NCBI GenBank assembly: GCA_951799425.1
Contig: OX637399.1
Span: forward strand, 19,814,001-19,878,000
Direction: 5' to 3'
Source of the DNA: Ilex aquifolium
Lineage: Eukaryota > Streptophyta > Magnoliopsida > Aquifoliales > Aquifoliaceae
DNA: 64,000 bases
The notes under the pieces are model-generated. The model had not been told where the DNA came from, did not search any database, and saw only the letters and a list, made by a program, of their open reading frames with translations. This document shows, one piece after another, positions 1 to 11,700 of the stretch. The translations under genes were made by a program, and so were the position numbers. Within the stretch, counting starts at the first letter, position 1, and each line of letters begins with the position of its first letter.

Positions 1-299
1 GTGAGGCGGTTTAAGGACTATCCGGACGCCACCACCACCGTTCGGACGGTGGAGATCCTCTGGTTTTTCTATGCTTGGTAGCCTCTTTGTTTGACTTGTG
101 AATTATATTTGCATCTCCTTCTTTATTTAGTCTTTACACTTTGATCCTCTTGAACTTCCGTATTTTCGCTTGAAACCCTGCAAAATGTACAAACTATGCA
201 TTGACCCCAATGCTTTATAATTTGATCACTTTTAACCTAATTTACACATAGAGTTAACCTTAAACCCTAGTTCATTTACACACTTTTTAGGGTTAATCA
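1..299 (-). repeat. Athila-2 3' LTR, first part of U3
   Basis: On the minus strand the LTR starts with TGATTAACC (291-299), directly after a polypurine tract. The sequence aligns by eye with the start of the plus-strand Athila-3 LTR at 36263, including the shared block reading AATTCACAAGTCAAA. The rest lies outside the window. Confidence 0.82.
19..52. repeat. Palindrome pair in Athila-2 LTR
   Basis: Two GC-rich near-palindromes with cores TCCGGA and TTCGGA stand about 20 bp apart, separated by GCCACCACCACC. The same syntax occurs in the Athila-3 LTR at 36517-36552, and with other cores in several other elements of this window. Confidence 0.7.
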
Positions 300-316
300 C
301 ACCCTCCAACCAAACA
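300..316 (-). other. Athila-2 polypurine tract
   Basis: On the minus strand this reads GTTTGGTTGGAGGGTG, abutting the LTR start at 299. It matches the tract before the Athila-1, Athila-3 and Athila-4 3' LTRs. It would prime plus-strand DNA synthesis. Confidence 0.8.
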
Positions 317-366
317 TTACTAGTCCCTAGTAATAATAAAACAAAATCATTTTCGTAGATTTCACA

Positions 367-387
367 ATTGCATTTAGCTGATGCAAT
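367..387 (-). other. Conserved Athila stem-loop (Athila-2 copy)
   Basis: The 7-bp stem ATTGCAT/ATGCAAT encloses the 7-nt loop CAGCTAA (minus strand), about 70 bp upstream of the 3' LTR. Equivalent hairpins with loop ending GCTAA occur in three other Athila copies at 23635, 36171 and 50860. Its function is unknown. Confidence 0.65.
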
Positions 388-723
388 AAGATGTTAATGT
401 AAACCCCCACATTTTTATATTAATATAGTGATGTAATTTTTTTGTAACTCTTATATATGTAATGACGTAAGAATGAACCATATAGATTGTAAGAGTAGGA
501 ATAAATACTTGGGAGACAAATTGATCGTAAAGTTTAAGTTTCAAAGGCGTTTAAGCTTGGAAAGGGTGGATAGGTAATTTTCTAGATATTTTTAGGTCCA
601 AATAAGATTTCCATTGAATCTGGAAGGTCAAAAAACCTTGGGAGATGTAATATGGGATGTATTAGAAGTTAGGAAGTATTCCGGAGTTTAAACGCATTTT
701 AGAAAGAATTCGAGTATGAAGGA

Positions 724-875
724 ATTTGACACTACCTTAGTATTTTAGCCATAAATTTTTACTCCTAACTCTAATTGAGTTTTTTTTTTTTTGGGAAGTA
801 GAAACTAGACTTCAAGGGCTACAAAAGTGCGTTTCATGAAAATTTTCTAAATTGACTTCTAAATAGGTGAAAACT
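724..875 (+). promoter_or_regulatory. U3 block shared by different LTR families
   Basis: This stretch, containing TAGTATTTTAGCCATAAATT and GGGCTACAAAAGTGCGTTTC, recurs in recognisable form at 54130-54345 (Tekay-C LTR, minus) and 51301-51475 (Athila-4 LTR). It lies upstream of the TATA box in each. Confidence 0.65.
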
Positions 876-902
876 GCTCCTGAAGTTGGGATAGAAAGTT
901 GG

Positions 903-1017
903 CACCGTTTGGACGCCCCAAGCACCGTCCCAACGGTACTCCCTACTCTAAAATATTATTTTTCATCCAAAACAATGAATTTGCACCATCCGGATGCCTA
1001 AGCCCCATCCGAACGCT
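903..1017 (+). repeat. Palindrome array upstream of TATA (TCCGGA type)
   Basis: Four imperfect palindromic units (cores TTTGGA, TCCCAA, TCCGGA, TCCGAA) lie in two pairs of 19-20 bp spacing, each pair joined by a GCC-containing spacer. It is placed 50-170 bp upstream of the TATA box, the same position that carries different palindromes in the other Tekay-C LTRs. Confidence 0.7.
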
Positions 1018-1069
1018 ACCCTAAAAAATGGCCCCGATCAGTTTTAGTGTTTTTCTCCATTTTTCACCC

Positions 1070-1077
1070 TATAAATA
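1070..1077 (+). promoter_or_regulatory. TATA box of solo LTR 398-2689
   Basis: TATAAATA in the context CACCCTATAAATACCA. It matches the TATA context of the Tekay-C LTR at 51986-54639, which fixes the plus orientation of this LTR. Confidence 0.75.
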
Positions 1078-2689
1078 CCATAAGGACGTCCCTTTAGTTG
1101 TTTTTCATCAGTTTTCAACCCAAGGGAACCTTAGAGAGCAAGAGAGGAGAAGAGAAACACAAGATTGAAAGGGAATTGTCACATTGGAATGGATCAAACA
1201 TGTTGAATTTACACACAAACTACGGAATCAAGTTAGGAGATTCTTCTCATGTTCTTTCATTGAGACTTAGGGTATAATTATGTATCTTTTAAATCTTCTA
1301 GATTATTATATGTGAAATAATTTTTTTTTTTTTTGTTTCTTTTGATTAACATATGGTTTTTTCTTGAATTCTTTTTGAGTAACATGTGGTTTTCATCTAG
1401 ATACATATCTTGTGTTCAAGAAACGTTGTTCTTGAATTTCCAAAACCCTAGTTTTTCCAAAATACATATTCTATTGTGAAATTGATATGGATTCTTGATT
1501 TCTAAATTCCTATTTTTGATTAAATCATGTTTTCAATCAACTACTTGTTCTTGTTCCAAGAAATTGTGATTTTTAGAAAAACCCTAGAATTTTGATATCG
1601 AAATAGTGAAGGTTTTCTTGATATGATTTCTTGCATATTTTAATTTCTTTATTACAGTAGTATGCTGATAATTGTGCAATTGTGATACTTGAATTTTTAT
1701 GGAAATTGTGATCGATTAAGATTGTAGTTATTGAGAAAAATTGTGGTTTCATCTCTTGTATGATTTGGGTGTGACGGACTTGAATTGCCTTCGAGAGTTG
1801 CCGTAGAGTGTTAGAGGTTAGTCTATCCTAGTGGGGGTGATATGGTTGCCCAACACTTGTAGTTGATTGTTATTTGTGAGCGCAACCACTATTGTTCATG
1901 TAAGTTCGAGGCTGAAGGATGGTATACCTTTTCTAGTAAGGATTCGTCAAAGCCGTGGGAGACGGTATACTCCCTTCCTAAAGTGGTTTGTGATTTGGCC
2001 CTAAGGGTAATGATTGAGATTGTGTGGTTGTGGTGTGTGAACGAGGTAGAATCATTGTGTAAATTCCTGAGAAGCAATCAACATACATGAGAATATGGGA
2101 TGATGCTACTGAGTTAATTATTGATTGCTTTAATTATAACATGTTTATTCCTTTTATTGATTTATTGTATTTTCGTACACTTGAGATCATTATAACTGTC
2201 ATCGTTTTACTTTCAAAATGGTATATATGTTATTTTCCAAAAGGGACTTGCCTTCTTTTTATTGTTGTAAAACTTGTTGGAATTTGAGAGGAATTTTTTA
2301 CGGGCTTTTGCTCACCCCCTACAACACATTACAAAATTTGGCAGAGAGGAGGATGTCGAGTTAGATGAGCAGGTTGATTTCGAGGTTGGAGAGGGTCAGT
2401 ATGAGGATCCTGAAGTGGAGATATAGAGATGCTTCATGTTAGTTCTGATTATTGTATTTTGAGAGATTTTTGTGAAACAATGTTTCAGTTAGTTTTTATT
2501 ATTCCGCTGCTGGATATTCTTTGGTTTTGAATTGTAAGTTGGAGAAGTTTCAATATTTTGTTGGTTTTAGTATTTATTCTTTGTCAGATAGATGAATGGT
2601 TTATTATCTAATGGTTAGTTTTAGTTGCTCTCATGGTTGGATGGTTTGTACATAGTAATCCCTTTCATGGTGGATTTTGAGGCGTTACA

Positions 2690-3194
2690 ATTAAACCCTT
2701 AGGTGATTCCTAGTGGACAAGTTTTGTCTCATGAAGATTTCCAGTGAAGATACCTGCAAACTTCAAAGTTTAGGATTACATAATTCACAGATAAAATTAA
2801 ATCACTATTAGAATTTATTGCCAGGATAATTCCCTTCTCTTGATCACTATAATAGTCACACACATTAGTTGTAACAATATTCCATATATTTCTAGAAAAA
2901 TTTGTGAGTATGTGTAGGGATTTCTTTATTACAACAACACTTACGAAATATCATCACCCTTCACTCTGCTATATAAGAATTAGCCTCGATGTCAATCCTT
3001 TCCTGGAAGTCACTCAACAAAGAATACACTCAAGTTTTAGTGACTATCACTCAAAAATTACATGTGACAAGAATATTGTTATCAAAGCAAGACTATGCAA
3101 TGCAATATCCCGAGAGAAGGTTATTTGAATAGAATTTAAAATTGGCATAATCTCATGAAGGAATACTAACACTACATCAATTAACATTATCAAC
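2690..3194 (-). other. Athila-2 noncoding tail, segment
   Basis: This stretch between two solo LTRs aligns in reverse with 35690-36170 of Athila-3 (shared runs include AGTGACTATCACTCAAAA and the GCCTCGATGTCAATC block). It is noncoding in both. The open frame on its plus strand (2904-3128) is antisense to the element and not credible as a gene. Confidence 0.75.
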
Positions 3195-5349
3195 TGTGAC
3201 GCCCCAAAAACCGGCGGTCCTTAATTTAACAAAATTCGGGCAGAGTCTCATTTGTACGGGGAGCTATACCGAAAACACAACCCGTGCAATTATACTACAT
3301 TGACCACACCAGGTCCATTTATGAATAAATATTGACCACACCGGGTCCATTTATAAGTAAACATATAACCACAGACAATTTTTTTTCATTAAAACAGTCC
3401 ATATGAGTTCGATTACAATTCTTTTATATTTACACGCCAAAAATGGGATTTTCAAAAAAGTTATACAAAATAAGTCATAAAAGCCACAAGTCGGCCTTCT
3501 TCACTCTTGAGACTCGAATTGGGAGCCGTCCGCCGGTGTGAACCCTGCACCTGAAATATTTTCCCATAAAGGGTGAGCCACGCTCAATAGGATATCTCCT
3601 AAAGAGGCTACTCCCCGACCTAAATGCATATAAAATGTTCACATGCAGCAATCAACCATCCACAACAATTCCAATCAAGAATATGCAACTAAAGGTTGGA
3701 ATTTTCTATGTCATGCCATGAAATGAAATGAGACTCACTCATGTAACTTCAATCCGAGCCCTCACTGGCTCCCACAATACATGCCATGTCATGTTTTTAA
3801 AACCGGACATTCCAAGCCCCGCCATAGATGTTGTACATCCAATGACCATTTTAAAATCTCCGGGTCTTTCTTGGGGTGGGTGTTTATGGACTTACACCAA
3901 GGGTAACCCAACCCACATGGAATTTATGGACTTCCACCGAGGGTTCCGCGTACACCGACACACTTTATGGACCGAACCAAGGGAGTGCGTACCCCAACTA
4001 CTGGGTCTTGCACCCAAGGGATTTTCTAGCCCTTCTTGCTAACCCTGACCCTATTTACCATGCAAACCGTGCGACTCAGTTGGATCTTCAATCCAACCTT
4101 CTCGAGCCCACCCATCATTCACCATATGTGGTGTTTGATTACAACCATGCATACACACCCCCACTCATTCTCAATGTTCATGAATGTGATGTCTCCGTGC
4201 ATAATGCAATGTAGTGTACATTTGCAATACAACAATCATGTCCAATATGATATAAATGACATATGAACTATTTCAACACATTCCATGGGCAATTATATCC
4301 AAGCACATAATTTCCATAACCCATCAATGCCAATATATCACAAGTATGTATATATATCAACAATTCCTACAACACAATTTCCAAAAGTGTGTTATCACAT
4401 AATCATGCTATCAACACACTAAATTCATCAAGACATAACATAAACACATAACATGTCCACAATTCACATAACTCAAGAATCGCATTAGGTTAATCTCACA
4501 TACCCAATTCAAGATGAAATTTATTCTACTTATTTTTCATACCCATTTCACCAATCTCATCACCATAGGCAAGTGTTAAAATTATCTAACCTACCCACTC
4601 ATTCCATATAAACATTCTAGGTTGAGAATAAACCTAATTAGGATGAAACTCTACCTCTTGAAGCGTAAAATCAACGGTAGAACCTTCTAGAATATCACCC
4701 AAGTCCAAAACTCTTGATTTTCCAAAATCCCGTCTCGGAAACTTCGGTGAAATCAGCTCTTTTTGGTACGTAGGCATAGCCCTTGACGAGAAGAACAACT
4801 TTCGTTCTTGGCCCGAGTGGGTTCGACTGCTAGAATTTCGTAGATCGTAAAGAGAAGGTAGAAGTTTTCTCTTTTTTTCCTCTCTTCAACTCCAACGTGA
4901 GAAACCAGCAGAACCAGCAGAGTGTTCTCCCAAAAAATCAGATCTTTGCCTCCTATTTATAATTTTAAAGCTTGTCCCACGTCGTGCCACACGCTCCCCC
5001 TTTCCCGGGTCCGTTTTCGCCCCGAAACGATTAAATTTCGTACCGGTTTAAGCTCAAAATATTTTATATGAAATTTATTTAAATTATTTTTCAACTTTCA
5101 AAATTTTTGTAAAAATTTCGTTTTTGGGGTCACCTGAGACCCGACCACCTCGTAAAACGCGAAAAACCCGACTATCTCGAAATTCGACGAAATTTGTCTG
5201 GGTAACTAGATTTCGCGAGATGAATCCAAAGGTGAGGTCCATTTCTTCATCTGAGCTCTAGAAAAATAAGGGTTCTCAACCCGCACCGTAGTGGCAAATT
5301 ACCGTTTTGCCCTTTTTCATAAAAAGTTCAAATTTTCCCAGGTTTTACA
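3195..5349 (-). repeat. Solo LTR, Tekay-A family (2.2 kb)
   Basis: It runs from TGTGACGCCCC to GGTTTTACA, the reverse complement of the Tekay-A LTR ends at 40082 and 50246. A perfect 5-bp duplication TCAAC flanks it (3190-3194 and 5350-5354). It interrupts the Athila-2 noncoding tail. No internal sequence is present. The reading frames at 3728-4266 are LTR sequence in the wrong orientation. Confidence 0.93.
4954..4961 (-). promoter_or_regulatory. TATA box of solo LTR 3195-5349
   Basis: TATAAATA on the minus strand, at the position corresponding to the TATA at 40471 in the Tekay-A 5' LTR. Confidence 0.7.
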
Positions 5350-6419
5350 TCAACACTTTCCCTTTTTCGATAAATAGGTGGAAATCATACATGTGCATGC
5401 TTTCTGGAATCAAAAATTATTTTATCAGGGTTATAATGTGACCAAGGGTATTGGGTTTAAAAAACGACGTCAAAGGCATTCAAAAAGCTATCATTTTTGC
5501 ATTCTCCTGGCTCTTTGTTCTTTCTTTGCTTCCTTGTTGTTTCTTATTTTGCTGTGCTCTTTTGTTTTCTTTCACAAATTCTTTTTCTTTTCTTCTTTTT
5601 CTTTTTGCTCAAACCATAATCACAAATTTTCTTCCTTTTTCTGTATAATACTTCCTTTAGGAGAGGGTGTAAGAAAATTAGATAGTAAAGGTTAGATAAG
5701 TATCTTTTTCTGAGTCTCGATTAACTGATGCGTTTTAAGAAAATAAAATTTCATTTAGGCTCAACCATGGCTTACTAGGGATATAGTTTTGTAAAAGAAA
5801 TGGCTGAGGCTCAAAATAAAATCACAAATGGCCTAAGATCATTTTCCAGAATTTATGCACCTGCATAATTTCCATTTAAGAATTAAAGGAAAATTTTAAC
5901 CATGTTATTCAACGAGTGCTAATCAAAACAAGGATGATGAGATTATTCAAAGAAATTTTACATCGAACTGAAATTCTTACTTGAGTAAATGTGAAAAATC
6001 TCTCCAAAGAGGGTTGGCTCAAAATCTGCATAAGGTTTACATCTCCACTATGTATGTAAGCTTAATAAAAGATTGTAGTATTTCAGAAGGTTTTCAAAAT
6101 AATAAATTTCTACGTGCTCAGAATGATGAGTTTCTCTGAAAATATAGAGATAGTGTACAAATAATGTATGAAATTCCCGCGTAATCCGGTTAGGGTTATA
6201 CCTACAACGCATTAGAATGATAACATAACTCGTATCATGAATCATATGAAGTAAGTATCCTAACACAACAAAATTTAAGCAAAATTACCAACTAACCAAA
6301 TCAATTAAAACCAAATCAATACTATTTTCCAAAACATCCAAACTAAAACAAAGTGTATAATTAAAAGTTCAGTAAGAGTAGAAAGAGCATAGAAAATTCA
6401 GAAATTCCAGTCACTAGGC
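5350..6419 (-). other. Athila-2 noncoding tail, segment
   Basis: Minus-strand sequence collinear with 34739-35600 of Athila-3: a block near 6160-6190 (ACCGGATTACGCGGGAATTT), GGAGAGATTTTTCACATTTA near 6000, and the TGACGTC-containing block at 5428-5472. No protein-coding signal was recognised. A pyrimidine-rich plus-strand frame at 5378-5695 is a composition artefact. Confidence 0.75.
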
Positions 6420-7500
6420 TGAGGGGCCTCCACTGTATTGTCCTCGAAGTAGCCTTAGGATCTTATTCTGATTTTCTTCATAACTCGCCATTCTTTGTTC
6501 CAACTCAGTGATCTGAGTCTCTAATCCCAATAGAATTTGGTGATCAGTCGTGTCATCATCTGGAATATAAGGCTACTCTTCTTATTGCTGAGGCTTCTCT
6601 GGTGGCTGAAAGTCTGCACCTCTTGAGGATGGATCTGCTTGCGGTTCTGGTGGTGCTTCCTATTATTCTTTTGGTTGCCCTTCATAGCTTTTTTTTTTTT
6701 AAACAAAGTTTTATCCAATGGTGCTAAATGCTCTACCACTGGCCATGTGGGATCTACAATGACTCCTTTTGTTCTGCATAACTTAGATACTAGCACAACA
6801 AATGGGAGTGAGGGCTTCTTAGCTTTAACTGTTACCATCATTTGGTCCATTATTAGTGTTTGCAAATCAATAGTGTGCCCCATTCCAAAGGCATACAGAA
6901 AATAGGCTCTCAGTGTAAATTTAATTTTTCTTAGACTGCGGCAACAAATTATTCACAATGATCAAATTCAGGATTTTGTATTTGTCAGTTAAGTCCATTT
7001 GCTTAATATACTTGTTTGGTTTTCCCTAGACATATTCTGGATTCCCAGTCAACTCAATCCCAATGAAAGTAATGTCAGGCAATATGGTATAAGGATACTG
7101 GGGATGCTGATACCTTGGGATCGAATTCAAAAAATTAACAAAGGTAGTCGTTGTAACTTGAAACACAACTCCCCTAACATAAACACAAAATTGCCTTGGC
7201 CCTGTTTCCTTTGCATTACTATAAAATTCCTGGACTAAACATTCATATGTAGGACCTACTAATTTCACATAATTAAGCCAACCCCGTGCTTCTTGATTTT
7301 TTCTAACCCCAATTTGTTCGAAATCCTCATATATGACAGGTCTCTCACCAATAATAGGCTTAGAATAAAAGCAAGTATCATACCAAACTTACTGATCAAT
7401 ATTTTCAAACATAGCAGCGTCGAATGCATTCTGACCCTGGGGTTGTTCTTATTGTTGTCGGGCTACTTCAGGCAGTGATGAGGCTCATTGCCATGCTCGG
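6420..7500 (-). pseudogene. Athila-2 ORF3 remnant (env-position plant transposon-type protein)
   Basis: Minus-strand reading gives blocks typical of the plant transposon protein domain known as Transposase_32-like: a segment with FYSNAKETGP...FCVYVRGVVFQV around 7060-7230, and a later segment with GHTIDLQ...LPFVVLVSKLC around 6750-6880. The order and spacing agree with ORF3 of Athila-1 (20791-21885) and the Athila-4 remnant (39301-40081). The gene is broken in several places. It sits between integrase and the 3' LTR, where other Athila elements carry an envelope-like or unknown ORF; the molecular role of this domain is not established. A Gln/Pro-rich tail follows the domain. Confidence 0.7.
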
Positions 7501-8118
7501 CTTGACAAGACTCTTGTTCTTGCTCTTGGATCCAAGATTTCTAAATTTCTTGCTCAAAATGAGATTTCAAGGAATTTTGATCGGTATAAACCTATAAAAG
7601 ATGATGGGTAAGTATTTAATTGGATCAGAATTGAAGAAAAGTTGATGGGTGAAGCGAATCTAAAAAGAGAAGGTGAAGAAATCTGCCTTTTTTTTTTTTA
7701 AAATTCTAATGCGAGGGAACTACTGGACTGGCTTATGCGTGAACTGGAGCTTTTGTACTGGCTAGTACCATCCGGACGCTATCAGCACCGTTGGTGCTAA
7801 TCCTCTGGATTTCTACTTAGGCTTCCACCTACTGACCCTTGATCTCCTCATGGTTTCCAGCTTCAGGTTTCACCCTATAGTTACATATAATCAGTTTAAA
7901 ATTCAAATATTTACATATTTAACTAACTAATAAACTTAAATTATACATTAATACATTAAATCATCCTATATTTATATACATTCATATAAATCCTAAGATG
8001 ATACATCTCTAATCATTGGTAAATTTAATCAGAATCTTCTAAATAAAAAAACATTAGTGAACAAATTAATATATTGTCGCACATATCTTAAAAGCATGTG
8101 ACTGAAATAAGATGGCGT
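7501..8118 (-). other. Athila-2 region upstream of ORF3, with palindrome
   Basis: This is the leader side of ORF3 on the minus strand. It holds a TCCGGA palindrome and a CACCGTTGGTG unit at 7768-7803, the position corresponding to the palindrome array upstream of ORF3 in Athila-1. The leftmost continuation of the small Cys/His ORF lies near 8118, where Athila-1 inserted. The rest is AT-rich with no further feature seen. Confidence 0.55.
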
Positions 8119-8301
8119 TGATTAGCACTTAAAATTAGCATATTACTATGCCGTTTTAAGACTAATTGTACTTTGATGGAGTTTAAGTGATGTCATTTCA
8201 GGCCCTAAACTGAACAAAGACTCAAGAACAACAAGTACCACACTTGAATGCAAAACCATCACATTAAAGCACAAAATTGGAAAAGCTTGGAGCACAGCCA
8301 G

Positions 8302-8652
8302 AACGTTCGGACGCCAACTCACGTTCGAACGGCCAAATTGAACTGTAGCAGACTCAATTGCTAAGAGAAGGCATGTTGCAGTTAAAAAAGAAGACTTTGA
8401 AGCTCTGAGGCACTTGAGTGTCACGTTCGAACGTGCACTTGAGTTGATTGAAGACCAGACTACTGCATAGAGTGTGGAACTGAACTTCACAGAAGACCAA
8501 CAGATCACTCAAGTGAGAGGGTCAGAGCATATCTGGCGTTCGAACGCCCCTAGTGCAAAGACAGAAGAAACGTTCGAACAGAAGACAACGTTCGAACGAC
8601 CATAAAGCAAAAACAGAAACAACGTTCGAACTCCAACTCACGTTCGAATGTT
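8302..8652 (+). repeat. GTTCGAACG palindrome array in 5' LTR U3
   Basis: About eight copies or near-copies of the palindrome ACGTTCGAACG lie between 8302 and 8652, some paired with the spacer CCAACTC (18-bp period). The array ends about 90 bp upstream of the TATA box. Confidence 0.85.
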
Positions 8653-8743
8653 CTCCACAGACTGGAGCAGAGTAGTTGGTTTTTCACTTGGACTTGGGCG
8701 GCATACACTATTCCTTCACTCCATCTTGTCTCCTCCTCTTGCC

Positions 8744-8751
8744 TATAAATA
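8744..8751 (+). promoter_or_regulatory. TATA box, Athila-1 5' LTR
   Basis: TATAAATA in TTGCCTATAAATACTCCC, downstream of the palindrome array; expected to start the genomic transcript. Confidence 0.78.
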
Positions 8752-10047
8752 CTCCCATTGTTGGAGAGCTAAGGGAGCCAAGTAAAAGGGTTGATGGAGG
8801 CTTAGACTCCCACTCACATTGTAGATTTAAGCTTATATTTTCCTTGTATGAAGTCTTTATTTTAGAGATTAGTTTGGCTTTAGTCCAACATCTCCTTGCT
8901 TGTTATAAGAGTAGTTTTATGCTTATGCTTTTGTTTACATGCATATAAGGGAGTTAGTTCATCTTTTGGTTGAGGAAGCAACCCTTCATTCCTTGGTTGA
9001 GGAAGCCACCCTCCAAATGTGACTAGCTTTCTTCTACTTTTATTGTTTATGTACTTCACTTCCATTGCTTGAGCTTCTTTCTTTCTTAGAGGAGTGAAAC
9101 TCTTCCACTTTTCTAGAGCTTTACCAAAGCCGTGAAGGGTGGAACGTGATTCACTCAATCTTTGTTAAAGATTGGCTCCTTGTTCTTTGTTATTTTATCT
9201 TTTAAGTCTTCTACTTGGAGGGATGAGCATCACCCACTTTTCTAGCTTTACCAAAGCCATGAAGAGTGAGTAGTTTCTCATTCACTCTTTAGTAAGAGGA
9301 GAAGGGCATGTATAAGTTATCCAGGAATTATAATTGTGCACTGTTCTTATGCTTAACGTTTATTTCTTCTTGCTTATTGGATGATTGATTGCATCTAGCA
9401 AAGCTAAGGTACTTTGTATAACTGTGGGCTCTTTCTATGACACGGATGACTCTTGCATAGAAAGACTCATCGGTTCAAGGCAAGTACCCCGGCTAGATCT
9501 TCAGGACTACCCTTCAATCCTCCCCCTTATTGTGCTTCATTTAAAGAATGGAATATTAATGTCATGATTGGATGTCTTGTAGAAACACTTGCTTGTTTGT
9601 AGACGAGTTAAGTCTCGGCACAAACAATTCTTGTAAACTTCTAGAAAGACATCAGAATCATGTTCTTATTTCTCACAGTCCATCTTTATCTTCCGATTAA
9701 CTTGTTTTTGACACGGGAATTAATTGAGTTATCAAGAACAAGTATAATAAACCGGATAATTAACTACATGTCCAGATCCTTAAACTAAAGAGTGACCCTT
9801 TTTTCATTAGCATTTATCTCCTGTTTGTTAAGAAAATTCTCTTGGAAAGAATCCTATATTTTGTCCAGGAAATCTCACACCTCACAGCAAATCTCAAGGG
9901 TTACAATCAATAGGTCTCCACCACTGCTTATCTCAAACATACCAACAAAAGTTCCATGTGGATTCGACTCCGGACTCAAACCGGATTATTACTACAGCTT
10001 GACCGCCTGCACTTGGGTGTACACATTTCGGATCAAAGCCAAGTTTT

Positions 10048-10065
10048 TGGCGCCGTTGCCGGGGA
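10048..10065 (+). other. Primer-binding site, tRNA-Asp type (Athila-1)
   Basis: TGGCGCCGTTGCCGGGGA, six bases after the 5' LTR end. This is the primer site usual for Athila-lineage elements, complementary to the 3' end of a plant tRNA-Asp (family knowledge). Confidence 0.9.
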
Positions 10066-10159
10066 ACTTTGAAAGGTGTTTTAAAGTAAAAGGTAAAAAG
10101 ACCTTCATCTTTGTATAAATTCTTTGGTTTACTGTAAATAACTTTGTTTTATTTTCTTT

Positions 10160-11700
10160 ATGACTGAAGACACTCCCCACTATCAAAATTTGCCAGCAGA
10201 ATCTTGTGAGTCTGTGAATCGGCCTGAACTAAATTCACCTAGATCAGTAGCAGACTCTTGTGAGAGTAATATGGCAAATAATGAAAGAAATGGAGAAGTC
10301 CCTATGAGAGAGGAGGAAGTGCCTAACAATCAAACTTTGCGGGATTACTTAAATCCCACAAGAAACAGTGTCCCCTCTTGTTTTATATTTCCTGAAAATG
10401 CTCCCCCCTTTACTGTAAAGCCGGGGACAGTGCAGTTATAACTCGTATTTCATAGATTAGATGCAGAAAATTCATATCTGCATATAAAAGATTTTGAGGA
10501 AGTGTGTGGAACATTTCAAGACAATTCTGAACTAGCCAAATGAAACTATTTTCTTTCTCTTTAAGGGATAGAGCTAAACAATGGCTAAATTCTTTCAAAA
10601 CTTTTTCAATACCTAACTGGCAGGCATTGCAAAATGAATTTTTTAGAAAGTTTTTTCCTCTGCACCGCACAAATGCATTAAAAAGGCAAATCATGAATTT
10701 TGCGATTAAAGAAGGAGAAATTTTTTACCAAAGTTTGGAGAGATTCAAAGATCTGCTTCAATCTTGCCCACATCACGCTTTTGAGAATTGGACTTTGGTA
10801 GGATTTTTCTATGACTCCTTACCCTCTAGACTACGTTAGTTTGTCGAAATGATGGCCCAAGGAGAATTTATGGGAAAAAGTCCGGAGGAGGCATTCAATT
10901 TCTTTGACACCATATCTGACAGTTCTCAGATGTGGGACTCAGCCTCTCCTACCACTGTAGAAGCCAGACTATCTACTTCCCAAGGAGGTAAATATGTCTT
11001 GAGAGAGGATGATGACTTGAGAGCAAAAATGTCTACGTTGTCTCGAAAGCTTGAAGCTTTAGAGATGAAGAAAGTCCATCAAGTTGATGTTAGCTCTTCC
11101 ACAGAACAAGGGTGTGGAATCTGTGCGCTAACAGGACACCCTACTGGGGAGTGTCCCACCATCCCAGCGTTCAAAGAGGTCTTGTTGGAACAGACACATG
11201 CAGTTTCCAACTTCAACAAACCTTACTCCAACCCATACTCTGAAACATATAATCCAGGGTGGCGGAACCACCCTAACTTCAGTTGGAAGAACACACAACC
11301 AATGCCCATAAACCAACAACAAGGCTCATACCCACCACCTCAAGGACCTCCCGCATATCAACCATACCAACCACCACAAAAGAGGAGTCTTGAGGACACA
11401 CTGAATCAGTTCATGCAAAGCCAAATGAACTATAACAATAATTCCACACAGGCTTTCACTGATTTCAAAACCCAGACCACTCAATCTTTTGAGGATCTTA
11501 AAAGCCACATCCAAAAGTTGACCCAATCCATGGTTACACACGAAAAGGGCAAGTTTCCTGCCCAACCAAAGCAACCACAAGGCCAATTCCATGTAGGGAA
11601 CCCTTCAACAACCGGAAACACACAAGACCAAGCCCAAGTTGTCACTACACTAAGGAGTGGCAAGGTGATTGACAAGACCATCAGAGACATACTCATTCCA
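10160..11700 (+). pseudogene. gag: Athila-1 gag region
   Basis: The region begins about 95 bp after the primer site. It encodes a capsid-type block with an RAKQWLNSF motif near 10570, typical of plant Ty3/gypsy Gag, then a zinc knuckle with spacing CX2CX4HX4C (CGICALTGHPTGEC) near 11110. A Pro/Gln-rich stretch follows (11290-11600). It would form the virus-like particle and bind element RNA. It is fused in reading order to protease and pol, as usual for Athila. The region has a small number of breaks. The counterpart in Athila-2 is at 29950-32310 on the minus strand. Confidence 0.85.

Larger units (their letters stand above)
398..2689 (+). repeat. Solo LTR, Tekay-C-like (2.3 kb)
   Basis: It begins TGTAAACCCCC and ends GGCGTTACA. 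It is flanked by GTTAA (393-397) and ATTAA (2690-2694), a 5-bp target duplication with one difference, interrupting the Athila-2 tail. There is no internal region, so it is a solo LTR left by LTR-LTR recombination. It shares with the LTR at 51986-54639 the TATA region (CACCCTATAAATACCATAAGG-like), the U3 block near 724-875 and the stretch GCTCACCCCCTAC near the 3' end. The open frames inside (for example around 1863-2290) have no recognisable protein similarity and are treated as chance. Confidence 0.85.
8119..10041 (+). repeat. Athila-1 5' LTR
   Basis: 1,923 bp, from TGATTAGCAC to AAAGCCA. It matches 23736-25692 along the whole length, with scattered substitutions and one clear length difference: two fewer 18-bp palindrome units near 8422. 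It contains U3 with a palindrome array, a TATA box at 8744, and the two related sentences GCTTTACCAAAGCC...AAG at about 9120 and 9250. Confidence 0.92.

Noticed and set aside
5378-5695. Phe/Ser-rich frame as a membrane protein.
   Set aside because: It arises from a pyrimidine-rich tract in the noncoding tail of Athila-2, antisense to the element, with no counterpart frame in Athila-3.
8302-8652. Heat-shock elements in the TTCGAA arrays.
   Set aside because: TTC and GAA abut instead of standing in the 5-bp phase of a canonical heat-shock element; only an occasional GAACGTTC fits.
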